From Leptolyngbyaceae cyanobacterium HOT.MB2.61 (GTDB lineage Bacteria > Cyanobacteriota > Cyanobacteriia > Leptolyngbyales > Leptolyngbyaceae), in NCBI GenBank assembly GCA_023511615.1, contig JAIMBL010000002.1, positions 1-64,000 on the forward strand: 64,000 bases of DNA, given 5' to 3'. A model generated the notes under the pieces. The model did no database searches. It worked only from the letters and a program-made list of their open reading frames with translations, and was not told the origin of the DNA. Position numbers and translations under genes: made by a program. Shown here one piece after another: positions 27,623 to 37,392 of the stretch (positions within the stretch are counted from its first letter, which is position 1; every line of letters begins with the position of its first letter).

Positions 27623-29218
27623 ATGCTGACTGCTGATTTTCCCTGGCTAACTACGAGCATTCTATTTCCGATCGCAGCCTCTCTGCTGATTCCCTTTCTG
27701 CCTGATAAGGACGGAAAAACGGTTCGCTGGTATGCCCTCGTCATTGGGTTAATTGATTTTGCAATTCTGGTCTATGCCTTCTATACGGGCTACGACACCT
27801 CTAACCCAAACCTGCAACTGGTCGAGAGCTACAACTGGATTCCCCAGCTAGACCTAAAATGGTCAGTCGGCACAGATGGGCTCTCCATGCCCCTCATCCT
27901 GCTAACCGGGTTCATCACCACCCTGGCAATTCTGGCAGCCTGGCCCGTTACTCTCAAGCCACGCTTGTTCTATTTTCTAATGCTGGCTATGTACGGTGGG
28001 CAGATCGCCGTATTTGCAGTTCAGGACATGCTGCTGTTCTTCCTGGTCTGGGAACTGGAGCTAATCCCGGTTTACCTGCTGCTGGCAATTTGGGGCGGCA
28101 AAAAGCGGATGTACGCCGCGACCAAATTCATCCTCTATACCGCCGGAAGTTCCCTGTTTATTCTGGTAGCAGGATTGGCGATGGCATTCTATGGGGACAC
28201 CGTTTCCTTTGATATGCAAACGCTGGCACTGAAGGACTACACCATTAACTTCCAGCTATGGATGTACGCTGCCTTTCTGGTTGCCTACGCAGTCAAGCTA
28301 CCCATCATTCCCCTCCACACCTGGTTACCCGATGCTCACGGTGAGGCAACTGCCCCCGTACATATGTTGCTGGCAGGCATTCTCCTCAAAATGGGGGGCT
28401 ACGCTCTGGTAAGGATGAATGCCGGAATGCTGCCCGACGCCCACGCCATCTTTGCACCAGCACTAGTGATTCTGGGAATCGTAAATATCATTTATGCGGC
28501 CTTGACCTCCTTCGCCCAGCGGAACCTGAAGCGGAAAATCGCGTACTCTTCCATTTCCCATATGGGCTTTGTGACAATTGGGATTGCTTCCTTTACCGAT
28601 TTAGGACTGAGTGGCGCACTGCTGCAAATGGTCTCCCACGGGTTGATTGGAGCCAGCCTCTTCTTCCTCGTTGGCGCAACCTACGATCGCACCCACACCC
28701 TTATGCTGGATGAAATGGGTGGTGTTGGACAAAAGATGAAGAAGATCTTTGCGATGTGGACTGCCTGTTCCTTGGCATCCCTGGCCTTACCTGGAATGAG
28801 TGGATTTGTCGCAGAGTTAATGGTCTTTGTCGGTTTTGCCCAGAGCGACGCCTACAACCCTACTTTCAAGGTAATTGTGATTTTGCTGGCAGCGGTCGGA
28901 GTCATCCTCACCCCAATTTACCTGCTCTCAAACCTGCGAGAGATCTTTTACGGTCCTGAAAATAAAGAACTGACTTCCCACGAAGTGTTAGTTGATGCAG
29001 AACCCCGTGAAATTTTTATCATTGGTTCACTGCTCATCCCAATTATTGGTATTGGACTTTATCCCAAAATCCTGACCCAGATTTATGATGCAAAATCAGT
29101 CGAGCTAACCGAGCGGCTACGTGAAAGCTTGCCAGCGGTTTCCCAACAAGCAGCATCGCAATCTGTTGCTTTTGGAGCTTTTAATGGCGAATTGCTAAAA
29201 GCCCCAGCTATTGAGTAG
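27623..29218 (+). CDS. ndhD: NAD(P)H-quinone oxidoreductase subunit 4 (NdhD1)
   Basis: A 531-residue antiporter-like membrane subunit of NDH-1. Family blocks: [47 protein letters not shown] with the key Glu; [74 protein letters not shown]. Together with the adjacent ndhF1 this is the NDH-1L (respiratory, cyclic) module rather than the CO2-uptake NdhD3/NdhF3 pair. A MITE-like repeat lies between its stop and the convergent DUF72 gene. Confidence 0.97.
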   Translation: MLTADFPWLTTSILFPIAASLLIPFLPDKDGKTVRWYALVIGLIDFAILVYAFYTGYDTSNPNLQLVESYNWIPQLDLKWSVGTDGLSMPLILLTGFITTLAILAAWPVTLKPRLFYFLMLAMYGGQIAVFAVQDMLLFFLVWELELIPVYLLLAIWGGKKRMYAATKFILYTAGSSLFILVAGLAMAFYGDTVSFDMQTLALKDYTINFQLWMYAAFLVAYAVKLPIIPLHTWLPDAHGEATAPVHMLLAGILLKMGGYALVRMNAGMLPDAHAIFAPALVILGIVNIIYAALTSFAQRNLKRKIAYSSISHMGFVTIGIASFTDLGLSGALLQMVSHGLIGASLFFLVGATYDRTHTLMLDEMGGVGQKMKKIFAMWTACSLASLALPGMSGFVAELMVFVGFAQSDAYNPTFKVIVILLAAVGVILTPIYLLSNLREIFYGPENKELTSHEVLVDAEPREIFIIGSLLIPIIGIGLYPKILTQIYDAKSVELTERLRESLPAVSQQAASQSVAFGAFNGELLKAPAIE

Positions 29219-29328
29219 GGAGAAGTCAGGAACCAGAAGGGAATAAGGAGCGGGTGAGTGGACGAGTGGGGTTATCCATCCTCCTACTCCTTTACCCCCT
29301 CGCCTCTCTAGTAACTCTCTATAACAAC

Positions 29329-29443
29329 TATAGCTATAGCCACCAGGCTTAGGACGGGATGCAGGGGTTTCACCCCTGGCTAGGGGCTGCCCCCCACATT
29401 CTCTTTAAGCCCAATGTCCTAACGCGCTTGCATAGAGCTATAA
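29329..29443. repeat. TATAGC-ended MITE-like repeat (family 1), copy A
   Basis: About 115 bp beginning TATAGCTATAGCCACCAG and ending CATAGAGCTATA, placed between the convergent ndhD1 and DUF72 genes. The interior holds two GC-rich hairpins (CAGGGGTTTCACCCCTG and GGGGCTGCCCC). The two ends are imperfect inverted repeats ending in TTAGGAC and GTCCTAA. Confidence 0.7.
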
Positions 29444-29446
29444 CAG

Positions 29447-30304
29447 CTATTCAAACAACCTCAGTTGAGTCGAAAATGGCTCCAGTTGGTTCCACGGTAG
29501 GGGCGGCACGGGAACTGCCCGTTTCTCTAATAGATACTGTAAATATTGAGCGTTGGTAGGCGATCGCTTCTCTACAGGGCAATGAACAAAGAAGTAAATA
29601 CGTGTTCCCTGCTGTAGCCATTCATCAATACGGGCGACCCATATCTCCATAAATGGTTGATTCATCTCCAGATTGGGGTGACTGATGTAGCGAATCAGGC
29701 TGAATGGAGCAGTGACACTAAGCTGCAAGGGTAATCGAGGCTTACGTCGTTCGGAATGAAGCTGCGGGTCATCCGGCACCTCATAAATTGGGCGAGTGTC
29801 TAACAAAACTTGCCCAATGCCCAGTTCTTCTAGCAAGTCCGTTAATCGGCGGCGATGGGGTTCCTGAAACCAATCAGGATGACGGACTTCCAGCGCAAAT
29901 TCAGCCTGGCTGCGCGGTAGTGCCATTAGAAAAGCTTCCAGGTCCTCCAGAAGAGCGGGGCTATAGCTAGGAGGAAGTTGAGCAAAAAAAGGCCCCAGCC
30001 GAGTGCCTAGCCCTTTCATTTGATTCAGAAAATGGAGAATTTCTGAGAGATGAGGCTCTAAAAGACCCTGGTGGGTAAAGGCCTTGGGCAGCTTTAGACA
30101 GAACTGAAATTCGGTAGGGGTCTCCTTTGCCCAGCGGGCAATCGTTTCTGCATCGGGGATTGAATAGAAGGTGGTGTTCCCTTCTACAGTGATGAAGCGC
30201 TGACTATAGAGCCTCAAAAAGTCTCTAGGATGGCTTTCTGGTGGAAAAAGATCTCCTATCCAGCCCTTATAGGCCCAAATTGCGCAGCCAAGGCGAAAAT
30301 TCAT
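29447..30304 (-). CDS. DUF72 domain protein
   Basis: A 285-residue TIM-barrel-like protein of the DUF72 (YecE) family. Blocks: LGCAIWAYKGWIGDLFPP; FITVEGNTTFYSIPDAETIARWAKETPTEFQFCLKLPKAFTH; LGPFFAQLPPSYSP; FALEVRHPDWF; and near the end YFFVHCPVEKRSPTNAQYL. The fold resembles metal-dependent phosphodiesterases or isomerases, but the reaction is unknown. GGAGG lies nine bases before ATG 30304; the frame extends one codon further to TTG 30307. The stop sits at the edge of the TATAGC repeat, so the C-terminus (ending TQLRLFE) may be slightly altered. Confidence 0.88.
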   Translation of the reverse strand: MNFRLGCAIWAYKGWIGDLFPPESHPRDFLRLYSQRFITVEGNTTFYSIPDAETIARWAKETPTEFQFCLKLPKAFTHQGLLEPHLSEILHFLNQMKGLGTRLGPFFAQLPPSYSPALLEDLEAFLMALPRSQAEFALEVRHPDWFQEPHRRRLTDLLEELGIGQVLLDTRPIYEVPDDPQLHSERRKPRLPLQLSVTAPFSLIRYISHPNLEMNQPFMEIWVARIDEWLQQGTRIYFFVHCPVEKRSPTNAQYLQYLLEKRAVPVPPLPWNQLEPFSTQLRLFE

Positions 30305-30740
30305 CAAGCAATACCTCCCTTCTCTTTGAGGAGCTTTAATAGAAGCGAAATTCTGACTGCTCAGAACCGCCTTCCTTCATAATTAGTTGTAAATGTACGG
30401 AAGTTCTCTCATGATTGCAGTAGTAATGAAATAGCAGATTTTGATCTGCATGGGTCTGCCATCCCAGATTTGAGTGTTGTTTTCAGGTCAGAGTAGCGAT
30501 GAAACTGTTGCAACAGCGCCAGGCGTGGGAATCTTAGTAGCTAGGGGTGTATCGTGAAGAAACGGTGAAATCCGTAATTCCAGGGACATTTATGGATGCT
30601 TCAAGCCTAAGAGGAGGAACTTCAGCAACTCTTCAAGAGATTTCCCGCATGAACGACACTCTTATTTGCTATCCCTACCTGGATAATGAGATTAGGGTAG
30701 CAATATTCCCAGTAGTCGAAATCGATAGCGAGTGGTGCTA
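30305..30740. other. Divergent spacer upstream of the kinase gene
   Basis: About 435 bp between the leftward DUF72 gene and the kinase. Apart from a possible 64-codon frame at its right end (annotated separately), no gene or recognised RNA is seen. It should contain both promoters. Confidence 0.4.
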
Positions 30741-30741
30741 A
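30547..30741 (+). CDS. Possible small upstream protein coupled to the kinase gene
   Basis: A GTG-initiated frame of 64 codons with no recognised domain. Its TAA stop overlaps the kinase ATG in the arrangement TAATG, a typical sign of translational coupling. There is a GGG tract but no real ribosome-binding site before the GTG. An internal ATG (DASSLRGG... segment) is an alternative start. It may be a genuine short leader gene or chance. Confidence 0.3.
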   Translation: MYREETVKSVIPGTFMDASSLRGGTSATLQEISRMNDTLICYPYLDNEIRVAIFPVVEIDSEWC

Positions 30742-32354
30742 TGAGCTACTGCCTCAATTCGGGCTGTCCCAATCCTCAAAATTCACTTCAGACAGACGTG
30801 TGTCAGGCCTGTGGTGCCAAGTTACTGTTGCGCGATCGCTACCGAGTCATTCAAACCCTTGGTCAGGGTGGGTTTGGGGCTACCTTCCTTGCTATTGATG
30901 AGTTGCTGCCTGGACATCCCAACTGTGTCATTAAGCAACTTCGTCCCAGCGCAACCGCTCCCCACGTTCTGGACATGGCACGGGAGCTTTTTAAGCGGGA
31001 AGCTGAAACCCTTGGCAGAATCGGAAATCATCCCCAGGTACCACGTCTACTGGACTACTTTGAAGCTAACCAGGAGTTTTATCTGGTTCAGGAATATGTC
31101 AGCGGTTCTACCCTCCAGCAAATTGTTAAAAGGGATGGTCCCCTGACGGAGCATGGTGTCAAACAGTTTTTGAGCGAAATCCTGCCAGTCCTGCAATACA
31201 TCCATACCAATCGCGTCATCCATCGGGACATCAAACCCGCTAACATCATTCGGCGGGCCCAGGACCTCAAGCTGGTGTTGATTGACTTCGGTGCAGTCAA
31301 GTATCAGCAGCAGTCCCAGACAACTAATTCTGAGCAGACGGCCTTCACCTCCTATGCGATCGGCACTCCAGGCTTTGCCCCCCCTGAACAGATGGCCATG
31401 CGTCCGGTTCCGGCCAGCGATATCTACGCCCTGGGGGTCACCTGTATTTATCTACTCACAGGCAAGTCTCCCAAGGATCTGGACTACGATTCCACCACAG
31501 GTGAGCTACTCTGGCAGAAATATGTCCACATTAGCGATCACTTCGCTAAAGTCCTGGAGAACATGCTGGAGGTTTCAGTTAAACGACGCTACCAGACAGC
31601 CGAAAAGATTTTTAGAGAATTAGACCTGGAGCCCTACCTGGAAAGCCTGGAAAAAGGAATGGCAAAGCAGAATATGGGCTCCAATCGGAAATCGGGTGGC
31701 TATCGCGATCCAGACTCAACGGGCGGCCCCCCTTCTTCCCCTGCTGCCCGCGCCGCGATGGCAATCCGGGCACGCCAAAGAGGGGACTCTACGGGGTTTC
31801 AAACGGCCTCAGTTCGGAGTTCCAACCTCGACTCCAGATCTTCGAATAGCTCTCCTTTGCGAAACCGGGATAATTCTGCTGGACGAGGACGAGAATTTGC
31901 CGGAGAGAAAAGCAAGATCCCAATCCGAATGGATGCCGATAGTGTGCAAACTTACTATGCAAAGGGCGTACGGGACTTTGCCTCCCATGATCTCAACTCG
32001 CTTTCCCTTCAGCGAGCCAACCTTTCCGGTGCCAACTTTCACCAGGCAAATTTGAGCAAAATTAACCTCCAGGGGGCGATTTTGTCTAATACCGATTTTG
32101 GGCGGGCAAATCTCAACCGGGCCAATTTACGGGATGCCAACCTGGTTAAGGCCTATATGAGTAATGCCGACCTGGAGGGGGCAGACCTGCGGGGAGCCGA
32201 TCTTTCCTCTGCCTATCTGCTGAATGCCAATCTACGCGGGGCAAACCTGTGTGGAGCCAATCTCACCGGAGCCAAGCTGACTGAAGAGCAACTGGCAATG
32301 GCGCGCACGAACTGGATGACAGTCCGCCCCAGTGGTAAACGGGGCATGTGGTAG
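30741..32354 (+). CDS. Serine/threonine protein kinase with pentapeptide repeats (SpkB-like)
   Basis: A 537-residue kinase. The N-terminus has a Cys motif (CLNSGCPNP...DVCQACGAK) like a small zinc ribbon. The kinase domain spans about residues 32-295: glycine loop LGQGGFGATF; Lys in CVIKQL; catalytic VIHRDIKPANII; DFG in LIDFGAVK; activation segment GTPGFAPPEQ. A Ser/Arg-rich linker (about 300-395) is followed by at least 14 A(N/D)L-type pentapeptide repeats forming a beta helix. The order Cys motif-kinase-pentapeptides is that of Synechocystis SpkB, a kinase linked to oxidative stress and motility. It starts at ATG overlapping the stop of a short frame. The last 142 bases overlap the convergent protease gene. 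Confidence 0.93.
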   Translation: MSYCLNSGCPNPQNSLQTDVCQACGAKLLLRDRYRVIQTLGQGGFGATFLAIDELLPGHPNCVIKQLRPSATAPHVLDMARELFKREAETLGRIGNHPQVPRLLDYFEANQEFYLVQEYVSGSTLQQIVKRDGPLTEHGVKQFLSEILPVLQYIHTNRVIHRDIKPANIIRRAQDLKLVLIDFGAVKYQQQSQTTNSEQTAFTSYAIGTPGFAPPEQMAMRPVPASDIYALGVTCIYLLTGKSPKDLDYDSTTGELLWQKYVHISDHFAKVLENMLEVSVKRRYQTAEKIFRELDLEPYLESLEKGMAKQNMGSNRKSGGYRDPDSTGGPPSSPAARAAMAIRARQRGDSTGFQTASVRSSNLDSRSSNSSPLRNRDNSAGRGREFAGEKSKIPIRMDADSVQTYYAKGVRDFASHDLNSLSLQRANLSGANFHQANLSKINLQGAILSNTDFGRANLNRANLRDANLVKAYMSNADLEGADLRGADLSSAYLLNANLRGANLCGANLTGAKLTEEQLAMARTNWMTVRPSGKRGMW

Positions 32355-33169
32355 GTGAGGTGCTGTAGAGATTTGGGTGAATTGGGCTGTGGCCAACCCA
32401 GACGGGTCGGTTGTTCATAGATCCGTTTGAGCGTATTGATGTCCCGCTTGGAGATCGGCGGAGAGTTGCGAACCTGGGAAAAGTAAAGGGCATCAGTCTG
32501 GAGTGGGCTGTGTCCCCAGATGCCAAGGGCATGCCCCAACTCATGACGAGCAGCGGCTAGAAGATAGGAGGGTGCCTGGTCAGGGCGCAGGCGGATGGTA
32601 AAGCGATGGGCGAGGACGGGCGGTTCTTGAGAAGACGAGATTTTGGTGTAAATCTCGAAGCGGGTTTCAGCGGAGCGGGCACGACCGATCGCAAGCCTGG
32701 GACGGTCTCGCTGGCTACTGGAAGGACTGGTTTCTGGCAAACTAAATTGGAGCGGTGGGGGCGATCGCAATACCGTGATGTCAGCCTTTTCAGCCTGTTG
32801 GGTGATCTCTAAAGGAAGATAGGGATTCCACTCCTGCACGGCCTGGGAAACCGCTTTGATCCAGGTTTTTGCCCGTTGAGTGGTGAAGGGATACTTTGAC
32901 TCTTCGAGGGTAAGTGGTTCGATGAAAACGGTGACTGGAAACTTTGACCAGATGAGGTAACCGATGTCAACGGGTTTAATCTGATCAAAATAGTCCCCTG
33001 CCTTTTGCCCATCCTGCCACTTTTCCAGGGTAGGAGGGAGAGGATGAGGTTGTAGGGGAGCCAGGTTGGAACGGGCAGGTGCAATGGAAAGGGCGATCGC
33101 TAAACTAATACCTGCGATCGTCAGGAGCGATCGCAGAAACCAATGGTTTAAACGAAGGCAGCGCCCCAT
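32213..33169 (-). CDS. Secreted metzincin-type metalloprotease
   Basis: A 318-residue protein with a signal peptide (LLTIAGISLAIALSIAPARS) and the complete extended zinc motif HELGHALGIWGH near residue 214, as in matrixin-like metzincins. A likely Met-turn is not obvious. Residues 55-190 are a beta-rich propeptide/catalytic N-lobe (IWSKFPVTVFIEP, KTWIKAVSQAVQEW). The frame has no stop until deep inside the antisense of the kinase's pentapeptide repeats, so its last ~47 residues (ending VRLAPHRFAPRRLAFSR) are the mirror of that repeat and are unlikely to be ancestral protease sequence. ATG 33169. Confidence 0.82.
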   Translation of the reverse strand: MGRCLRLNHWFLRSLLTIAGISLAIALSIAPARSNLAPLQPHPLPPTLEKWQDGQKAGDYFDQIKPVDIGYLIWSKFPVTVFIEPLTLEESKYPFTTQRAKTWIKAVSQAVQEWNPYLPLEITQQAEKADITVLRSPPPLQFSLPETSPSSSQRDRPRLAIGRARSAETRFEIYTKISSSQEPPVLAHRFTIRLRPDQAPSYLLAAARHELGHALGIWGHSPLQTDALYFSQVRNSPPISKRDINTLKRIYEQPTRLGWPQPNSPKSLQHLTYHMPRLPLGRTVIQFVRAIASCSSVSLAPVRLAPHRFAPRRLAFSR

Positions 33170-33196
33170 AATTCTAAAAATTGCCGTATCTCTTGC

Positions 33197-33430
33197 TTAC
33201 TTAGGAAGCCAGTTAGCACTCAAGATCACAGTCATACCCATGAATATGACGGCCAAAATCCAGGTCACGCGGTTCAGGGTCGTTTCCGCGCTTTTAGTGC
33301 TGGTAAACAGTTGGGCCTGTCCTCCCAAACTTCCTAAACCATCACCCTTAGGGCTGTGCAGCAATACCAAAATGATCAGCCCTAGGGCAGATAGCGACCA
33401 GATTGCTTCAATAACGTGAGTCAGTGTCAT
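33197..33430 (-). CDS. secG: Preprotein translocase subunit SecG
   Basis: A 77-residue membrane protein of the SecYEG channel. Two hydrophobic segments (IEAIWSLSALGLIILVLLHSP and VTWILAVIFMGMTVILSANW) flank the conserved loop GDGLGSLGGQAQLFTSTKSAETTLNR, the SecG signature. ATG 33430 has AAGG seven bases upstream and gives the standard length; an in-frame start ten codons earlier has no support. It lies between gpmI and the secreted protease on the same strand, a common gpmI-secG pairing in cyanobacteria. Confidence 0.95.
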   Translation of the reverse strand: MTLTHVIEAIWSLSALGLIILVLLHSPKGDGLGSLGGQAQLFTSTKSAETTLNRVTWILAVIFMGMTVILSANWLPK

Positions 33431-33569
33431 CAGGTACCTTTTAACAGAAGAGGAAGGCAAAGAAGAACTGACAACAATGATTCATTGACAGTTCATTGAC
33501 TAGTCTAAAGTTCCAGGTTCGATGGTGTCTACCCGATAAGCAGCGCCTATCCAACTCCGAGCGATTGCT

Positions 33570-35168
33570 TTAGCGAGTCACCTTGACTGGAGTCCGGTTA
33601 GGCCGGATATCCATGTCAGCAGGAAGGAGCATGGAGCGACCGGTCATTTCAGGGGGTTGGGGCAACTTCAGGATGTCCAGAATAGTAGGGGCAATGTCTG
33701 CCAAACAACCATCGGCACGCAGGGGAACTTCGGTGCCGTGCCCAGGAATCTTAAGTCCTTCCCCTTCAACCAGAATGAAGGGGACTGGATTGGTGGTGTG
33801 GGCGGTCCAGGGGTTGCCCTGGCTGTCCCACATCTGTTCAGCGTTGCCATGATCAGCGATGATAATGGCGGTTCCTCCGACCTGAATGACGCTCTCTAAC
33901 AAGCGCCCCAGACACCGATCCACTGTTTCTAGAGCCTGGATGGTGGGTTCCATTTTGCCGGTGTGTCCGACCATATCAGGGTTGGCGTAGTTGATTACAA
34001 CCAGGGAGTAAATGCGCTTTTCAATCGCTGTGATCGCTACACTCGTTACCTTTTCGGCGGACATAGGGGGGTCGCGATCATAGGTGGCGACGGAGGGACT
34101 GGGAACGAGTTCCCGATCTTCTCCCTCAAAGGGTTCTTCGATCCCGCCATTGAAAAAATAGGTGACGTGGGCGTACTTCTCGGTTTCAGCGGTACGGAAC
34201 TGACGCAGACCATGTTGTGCAATTACCTGACCCAGGATATTGTCGAGGTTCTGAGGCTCAAAGACAACCAGGACTGGAAAACTGGGATCATATTGCGTAA
34301 AGGTTGCGAAGGTCAGAGCGCGAATTGGCTCCCGTTCAAACCCTTGAAAGTTCGGATCGACAAATGCCTGGGTTAACTGGCGGGCCCGGTCTGGACGAAA
34401 GTTGAAGAAAACTACTCCATCTCCCGGTTGAACGGCTCCAGGTGCAACACGGGTGGGAATAACAAACTCATCGGTCGTTCCTGCCTCGTAGGACGCCTGC
34501 AAAACTTCAATCGCTGAACGTCCATCTCCTTCACCGTCCTGGGTCATCACGTCATAGGCCTGCTTGATACGATCCCAACGGCGATCGCGATCCATGTTGT
34601 AGTAACGACCACTGATCGTCACAATTCTGCCGATCCCGATTGCATCTATATGAGTCTGAATTCGTTGAATTGAATCGATCCCCGATGTGGGAGGGGTATC
34701 CCGACCATCCGTAATGACATGAACACAAACCTCTGAAAGCATCTGGTCTTTTGCCATGTCAAGCAGCCCTAACAGATGCTCAACATGGGAATGGACTCCG
34801 CCATCGGAGCAAAGCCCAACCAGATGCAGCTTTCCTCCACTCCGCTTGACTTCCTGACAAACTTTGACAAGAGCGCGATTGCTGAGTAAAGTGCCGTCTT
34901 CCACAGCATCGGAAATTCTAACCAGTTCCTGGGGGACTACTCTCCCAGCTCCAATATTGAGGTGTCCCACTTCAGAGTTGCCCATTTGCCCCTCAGGTAG
35001 CCCAACGGCTTTGCCTGAAGTTCGAATTAGCGTATGAGGATACGCTGCCCAGAGGCTATCCATGACTGGAGTATTTGCGGCAGCGACGGCATTGCCATCG
35101 GTTTCCTCGCGGTAACCCCATCCATCTAGAATGACCAGTACTACTGGAAATACAGGCGCTTGCGCCAT
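33570..35168 (-). CDS. gpmI: 2,3-bisphosphoglycerate-independent phosphoglycerate mutase
   Basis: A 532-residue binuclear-metal (Mn/Zn) enzyme that interconverts 3- and 2-phosphoglycerate in glycolysis and the Calvin-cycle-linked lower pathway. Motifs: metal-binding LVILDGWGYR at the N-terminus; catalytic Ser in MGNSEVGHLNIGAGR; HSHVEHLLGLL; DGRDTPP; the phosphate-binding FFNFRPDRARQLT; and C-terminal ligands in NYANPDMVGHTG and IIADHGNAEQMWD. ATG 35168 is used (a TTG two codons earlier is also open). Followed on the same strand by secG. Confidence 0.96.
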   Translation of the reverse strand: MAQAPVFPVVLVILDGWGYREETDGNAVAAANTPVMDSLWAAYPHTLIRTSGKAVGLPEGQMGNSEVGHLNIGAGRVVPQELVRISDAVEDGTLLSNRALVKVCQEVKRSGGKLHLVGLCSDGGVHSHVEHLLGLLDMAKDQMLSEVCVHVITDGRDTPPTSGIDSIQRIQTHIDAIGIGRIVTISGRYYNMDRDRRWDRIKQAYDVMTQDGEGDGRSAIEVLQASYEAGTTDEFVIPTRVAPGAVQPGDGVVFFNFRPDRARQLTQAFVDPNFQGFEREPIRALTFATFTQYDPSFPVLVVFEPQNLDNILGQVIAQHGLRQFRTAETEKYAHVTYFFNGGIEEPFEGEDRELVPSPSVATYDRDPPMSAEKVTSVAITAIEKRIYSLVVINYANPDMVGHTGKMEPTIQALETVDRCLGRLLESVIQVGGTAIIIADHGNAEQMWDSQGNPWTAHTTNPVPFILVEGEGLKIPGHGTEVPLRADGCLADIAPTILDILKLPQPPEMTGRSMLLPADMDIRPNRTPVKVTR

Positions 35169-35586
35169 ACTCAAATTCGCCCTTCCGTTTAGTTAGAATA
35201 ATCCTTCGCAAATCATACCATTGCTGCCATCATCCTCAAATTGGCAAAGATACTTGAGTGGGGACTGACTGGCAGTAGATTCACCGAATTGCCAGTGTGA
35301 GCTCAAAACCTTATAATGACGTGATTCGCTGTTCAAGTAGCCTTTTTGCTGTCTATTGGCTTCATTTCTGCTTAAGCGTTTACTGATACTTCCGGCAAGA
35401 GATTGGAATCATTGACTCTCAAAATAATTGAGCTTGTTTGATTGAACCTGTTCAAGGATTCAGACGGCATGTTTAAACTTCAGGATTGCCCGTGGAAGTT
35501 TTACAAAAGCATTGCTGATATAAATTGCTGATATAAAGGTTTATCTGTACAGCCAGATTTTTACCGTTACCAGCGCTACAGGACGA
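35169..35586. other. Spacer between gpmI and ABC-F genes
   Basis: About 420 bp without a gene. A tandem duplication of ATTGCTGATATAAA (two copies, 35513-35538) is the only structure seen. It must contain the gpmI promoter, not located. Confidence 0.5.
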
Positions 35587-37302
35587 CTATCCTTTAGCAA
35601 CTTTACGCGCTTTCTCTTTTTCCTTTTGTTTGGCCCGTTTGGCGGCAGCCTTTGCGGCCTTTGCGGCTTCAATCAGAGCTAGCCGTTCTTTTTCTTTTTC
35701 CTCTGCAATTTTCTCGAGGTAGTAGTGATAGTCACCGCGGTACAAGCGCAATTCTCCATCTCGAATTTCGACAATTTTATTGGCTACTTTGGAGATGAAG
35801 TAGCGATCGTGGGAAACAATGATGACTGTTCCATCATAGTGCTGAAGAGCTTCTTCCAGCATCTCCTTCGCAGGAATATCCAGATGGTTGGTAGGCTCGT
35901 CGAGGATAAGCAGATTAGCAGGGCGTAACAGCATTTTTGCCAGGGCTAGCCGTGCTTTTTCGCCACCGCTGAGAGCTTCGACTTTTTTGAAGACAACATC
36001 CCCACTAAATAAAAATTTCCCCAACAGGGTGCGGACTTCTTCATTCGTCCAGTCGGGCACCTCGTCATGGATGGTTTCCATCACGGTTTTTTGCAAATCC
36101 AGCGCTTCGGCCTGGTTCTGCTCAAAATAGCTGGGAATGACGTTGTGTTCGCCAAGCTTGACGGTTCCATCAGTCGGCTTTTCCATCCCTATAATCAGCC
36201 GCAGCAGCGTGGATTTGCCGGAACCATTGGGACCCAGGAAAGAGACGCGATCGCCTCGTTCGATCAACAAATCGGTCCCCAAAAACAGGATCTTGTCATC
36301 GTAGGCGTGGGTTAGATCTTGAATAATCACGACTTCTCGCCCACTGCGGGGAGCAGGAGGGAAGCGAAAGTGCAGGGTTTTGAGGGTACTGTCGGGGGCT
36401 TCGATCCGCTCAATTTTCTCTAACTGTTTTTCCCGGCTTTTAGCCTGAGTGCTGCGGGTGGCGCTGGCGCGGAAGCGATCAATAAATGCCTGTTGCTTTT
36501 CCAGTTCTTTTTGCTGCCGTTCGTAGGCGCTGAGTTGGGCTTCTTGCTGTTCGGCTTTTTGTTGTAGATAGGCGGAGTAGTTACCCAGATAGGTGGTGGA
36601 AATGCCCCGTTCGGTCTCAACAATCTGAGTGCAGAGGCGGTCCAGAAATTCGCGATCGTGGGAAACGATGACCATGGGTGTGGTCAGGCTCTTGAGATAG
36701 GTTTCTAGCCATTCAATCGTCTCCAGATCGAGATGGTTCGTAGGCTCGTCCAGCAGCAGCAGGTCGGGTTCTTGCAGCAAAATTTTGCCCAAACCCATGC
36801 GCATCTGCCAGCCACCACTAAAGTCACTGACGGGGCGATCGCCATCTTCCAGAGAAAACCCCATTTCGGGCAGGATCTTTTCAATCCGGGCTTCCAGGGC
36901 ATATCCATCCATTGCCTCAAACTGCCGCTGAAGCCGATCCATCTGCCGCAGGAGGGTGTCTAGCCGTTCGGGATCGGCGGTCTCCATCTCACGATGAACC
37001 GATGCCAGAGCCTCGTGAACTTCATTGGCCTGCTTAAAGGCCCGCCAAAATTCTTCCCGCACTGTGCGGTTCAGATCCACCTCAAATTCCTGAGTCAGGT
37101 GAGCAATATGCAGACTGGCAGGGCGAATGACTTCCCCGGAGGTCGGTTCAATTTCGCCGGAAATGATTTTTAGCTGAGTGGATTTTCCCGCACCATTGAC
37201 CCCTACAAGGCCGATGCGATCGCCTAGCTTCACCTCCCAATTAATGTCTTTGAGGACTTCGCCAGTCGGATAGATTTTGCTGATATGTTCAAGGCGAAGC
37301 AT
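35587..37302 (-). CDS. ABC-F family ATPase
   Basis: A 571-residue cytoplasmic protein with two ABC domains and no membrane segment. Walker A motifs are GVNGAGKST and GPNGSGKST; signatures FSGGWQMRM and LSGGEKARL; Walker B LLLLDEPTNHLD and LLILDEPTNHLD. The P-site tRNA-interaction linker between them is long and charged (YLQQKAEQQEAQLSAYERQQKELEKQ), and the C-terminus is a Lys/Ala/Glu coil (IEAAKAAKAAAKRAKQKEKEK). ABC-F proteins act on the ribosome, either easing stalled translation or giving antibiotic protection; the linker length suggests a housekeeping Uup/EttA/YfmR-type role. ATG 37302 without a clear ribosome-binding site. Confidence 0.94.
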   Translation of the reverse strand: MLRLEHISKIYPTGEVLKDINWEVKLGDRIGLVGVNGAGKSTQLKIISGEIEPTSGEVIRPASLHIAHLTQEFEVDLNRTVREEFWRAFKQANEVHEALASVHREMETADPERLDTLLRQMDRLQRQFEAMDGYALEARIEKILPEMGFSLEDGDRPVSDFSGGWQMRMGLGKILLQEPDLLLLDEPTNHLDLETIEWLETYLKSLTTPMVIVSHDREFLDRLCTQIVETERGISTTYLGNYSAYLQQKAEQQEAQLSAYERQQKELEKQQAFIDRFRASATRSTQAKSREKQLEKIERIEAPDSTLKTLHFRFPPAPRSGREVVIIQDLTHAYDDKILFLGTDLLIERGDRVSFLGPNGSGKSTLLRLIIGMEKPTDGTVKLGEHNVIPSYFEQNQAEALDLQKTVMETIHDEVPDWTNEEVRTLLGKFLFSGDVVFKKVEALSGGEKARLALAKMLLRPANLLILDEPTNHLDIPAKEMLEEALQHYDGTVIIVSHDRYFISKVANKIVEIRDGELRLYRGDYHYYLEKIAEEKEKERLALIEAAKAAKAAAKRAKQKEKEKARKVAKG

Positions 37303-37363
37303 AGGAGGTTCAGGTTCGCTGCTACAGATCTATGAAGATCCTCCTGGTGCATTGATGAAAGAA

Positions 37364-37392
37364 ATACTTATCACCAAACTCTCAAGAGGGCC
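37364..37392. repeat. Fragment of dispersed repeat family 2
   Basis: CTTATCACCAAACTCTCAAG and the bases after it match the right third of the repeats at 16301-16372 and 52742-52814. The rest of the unit is missing. Confidence 0.45.
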
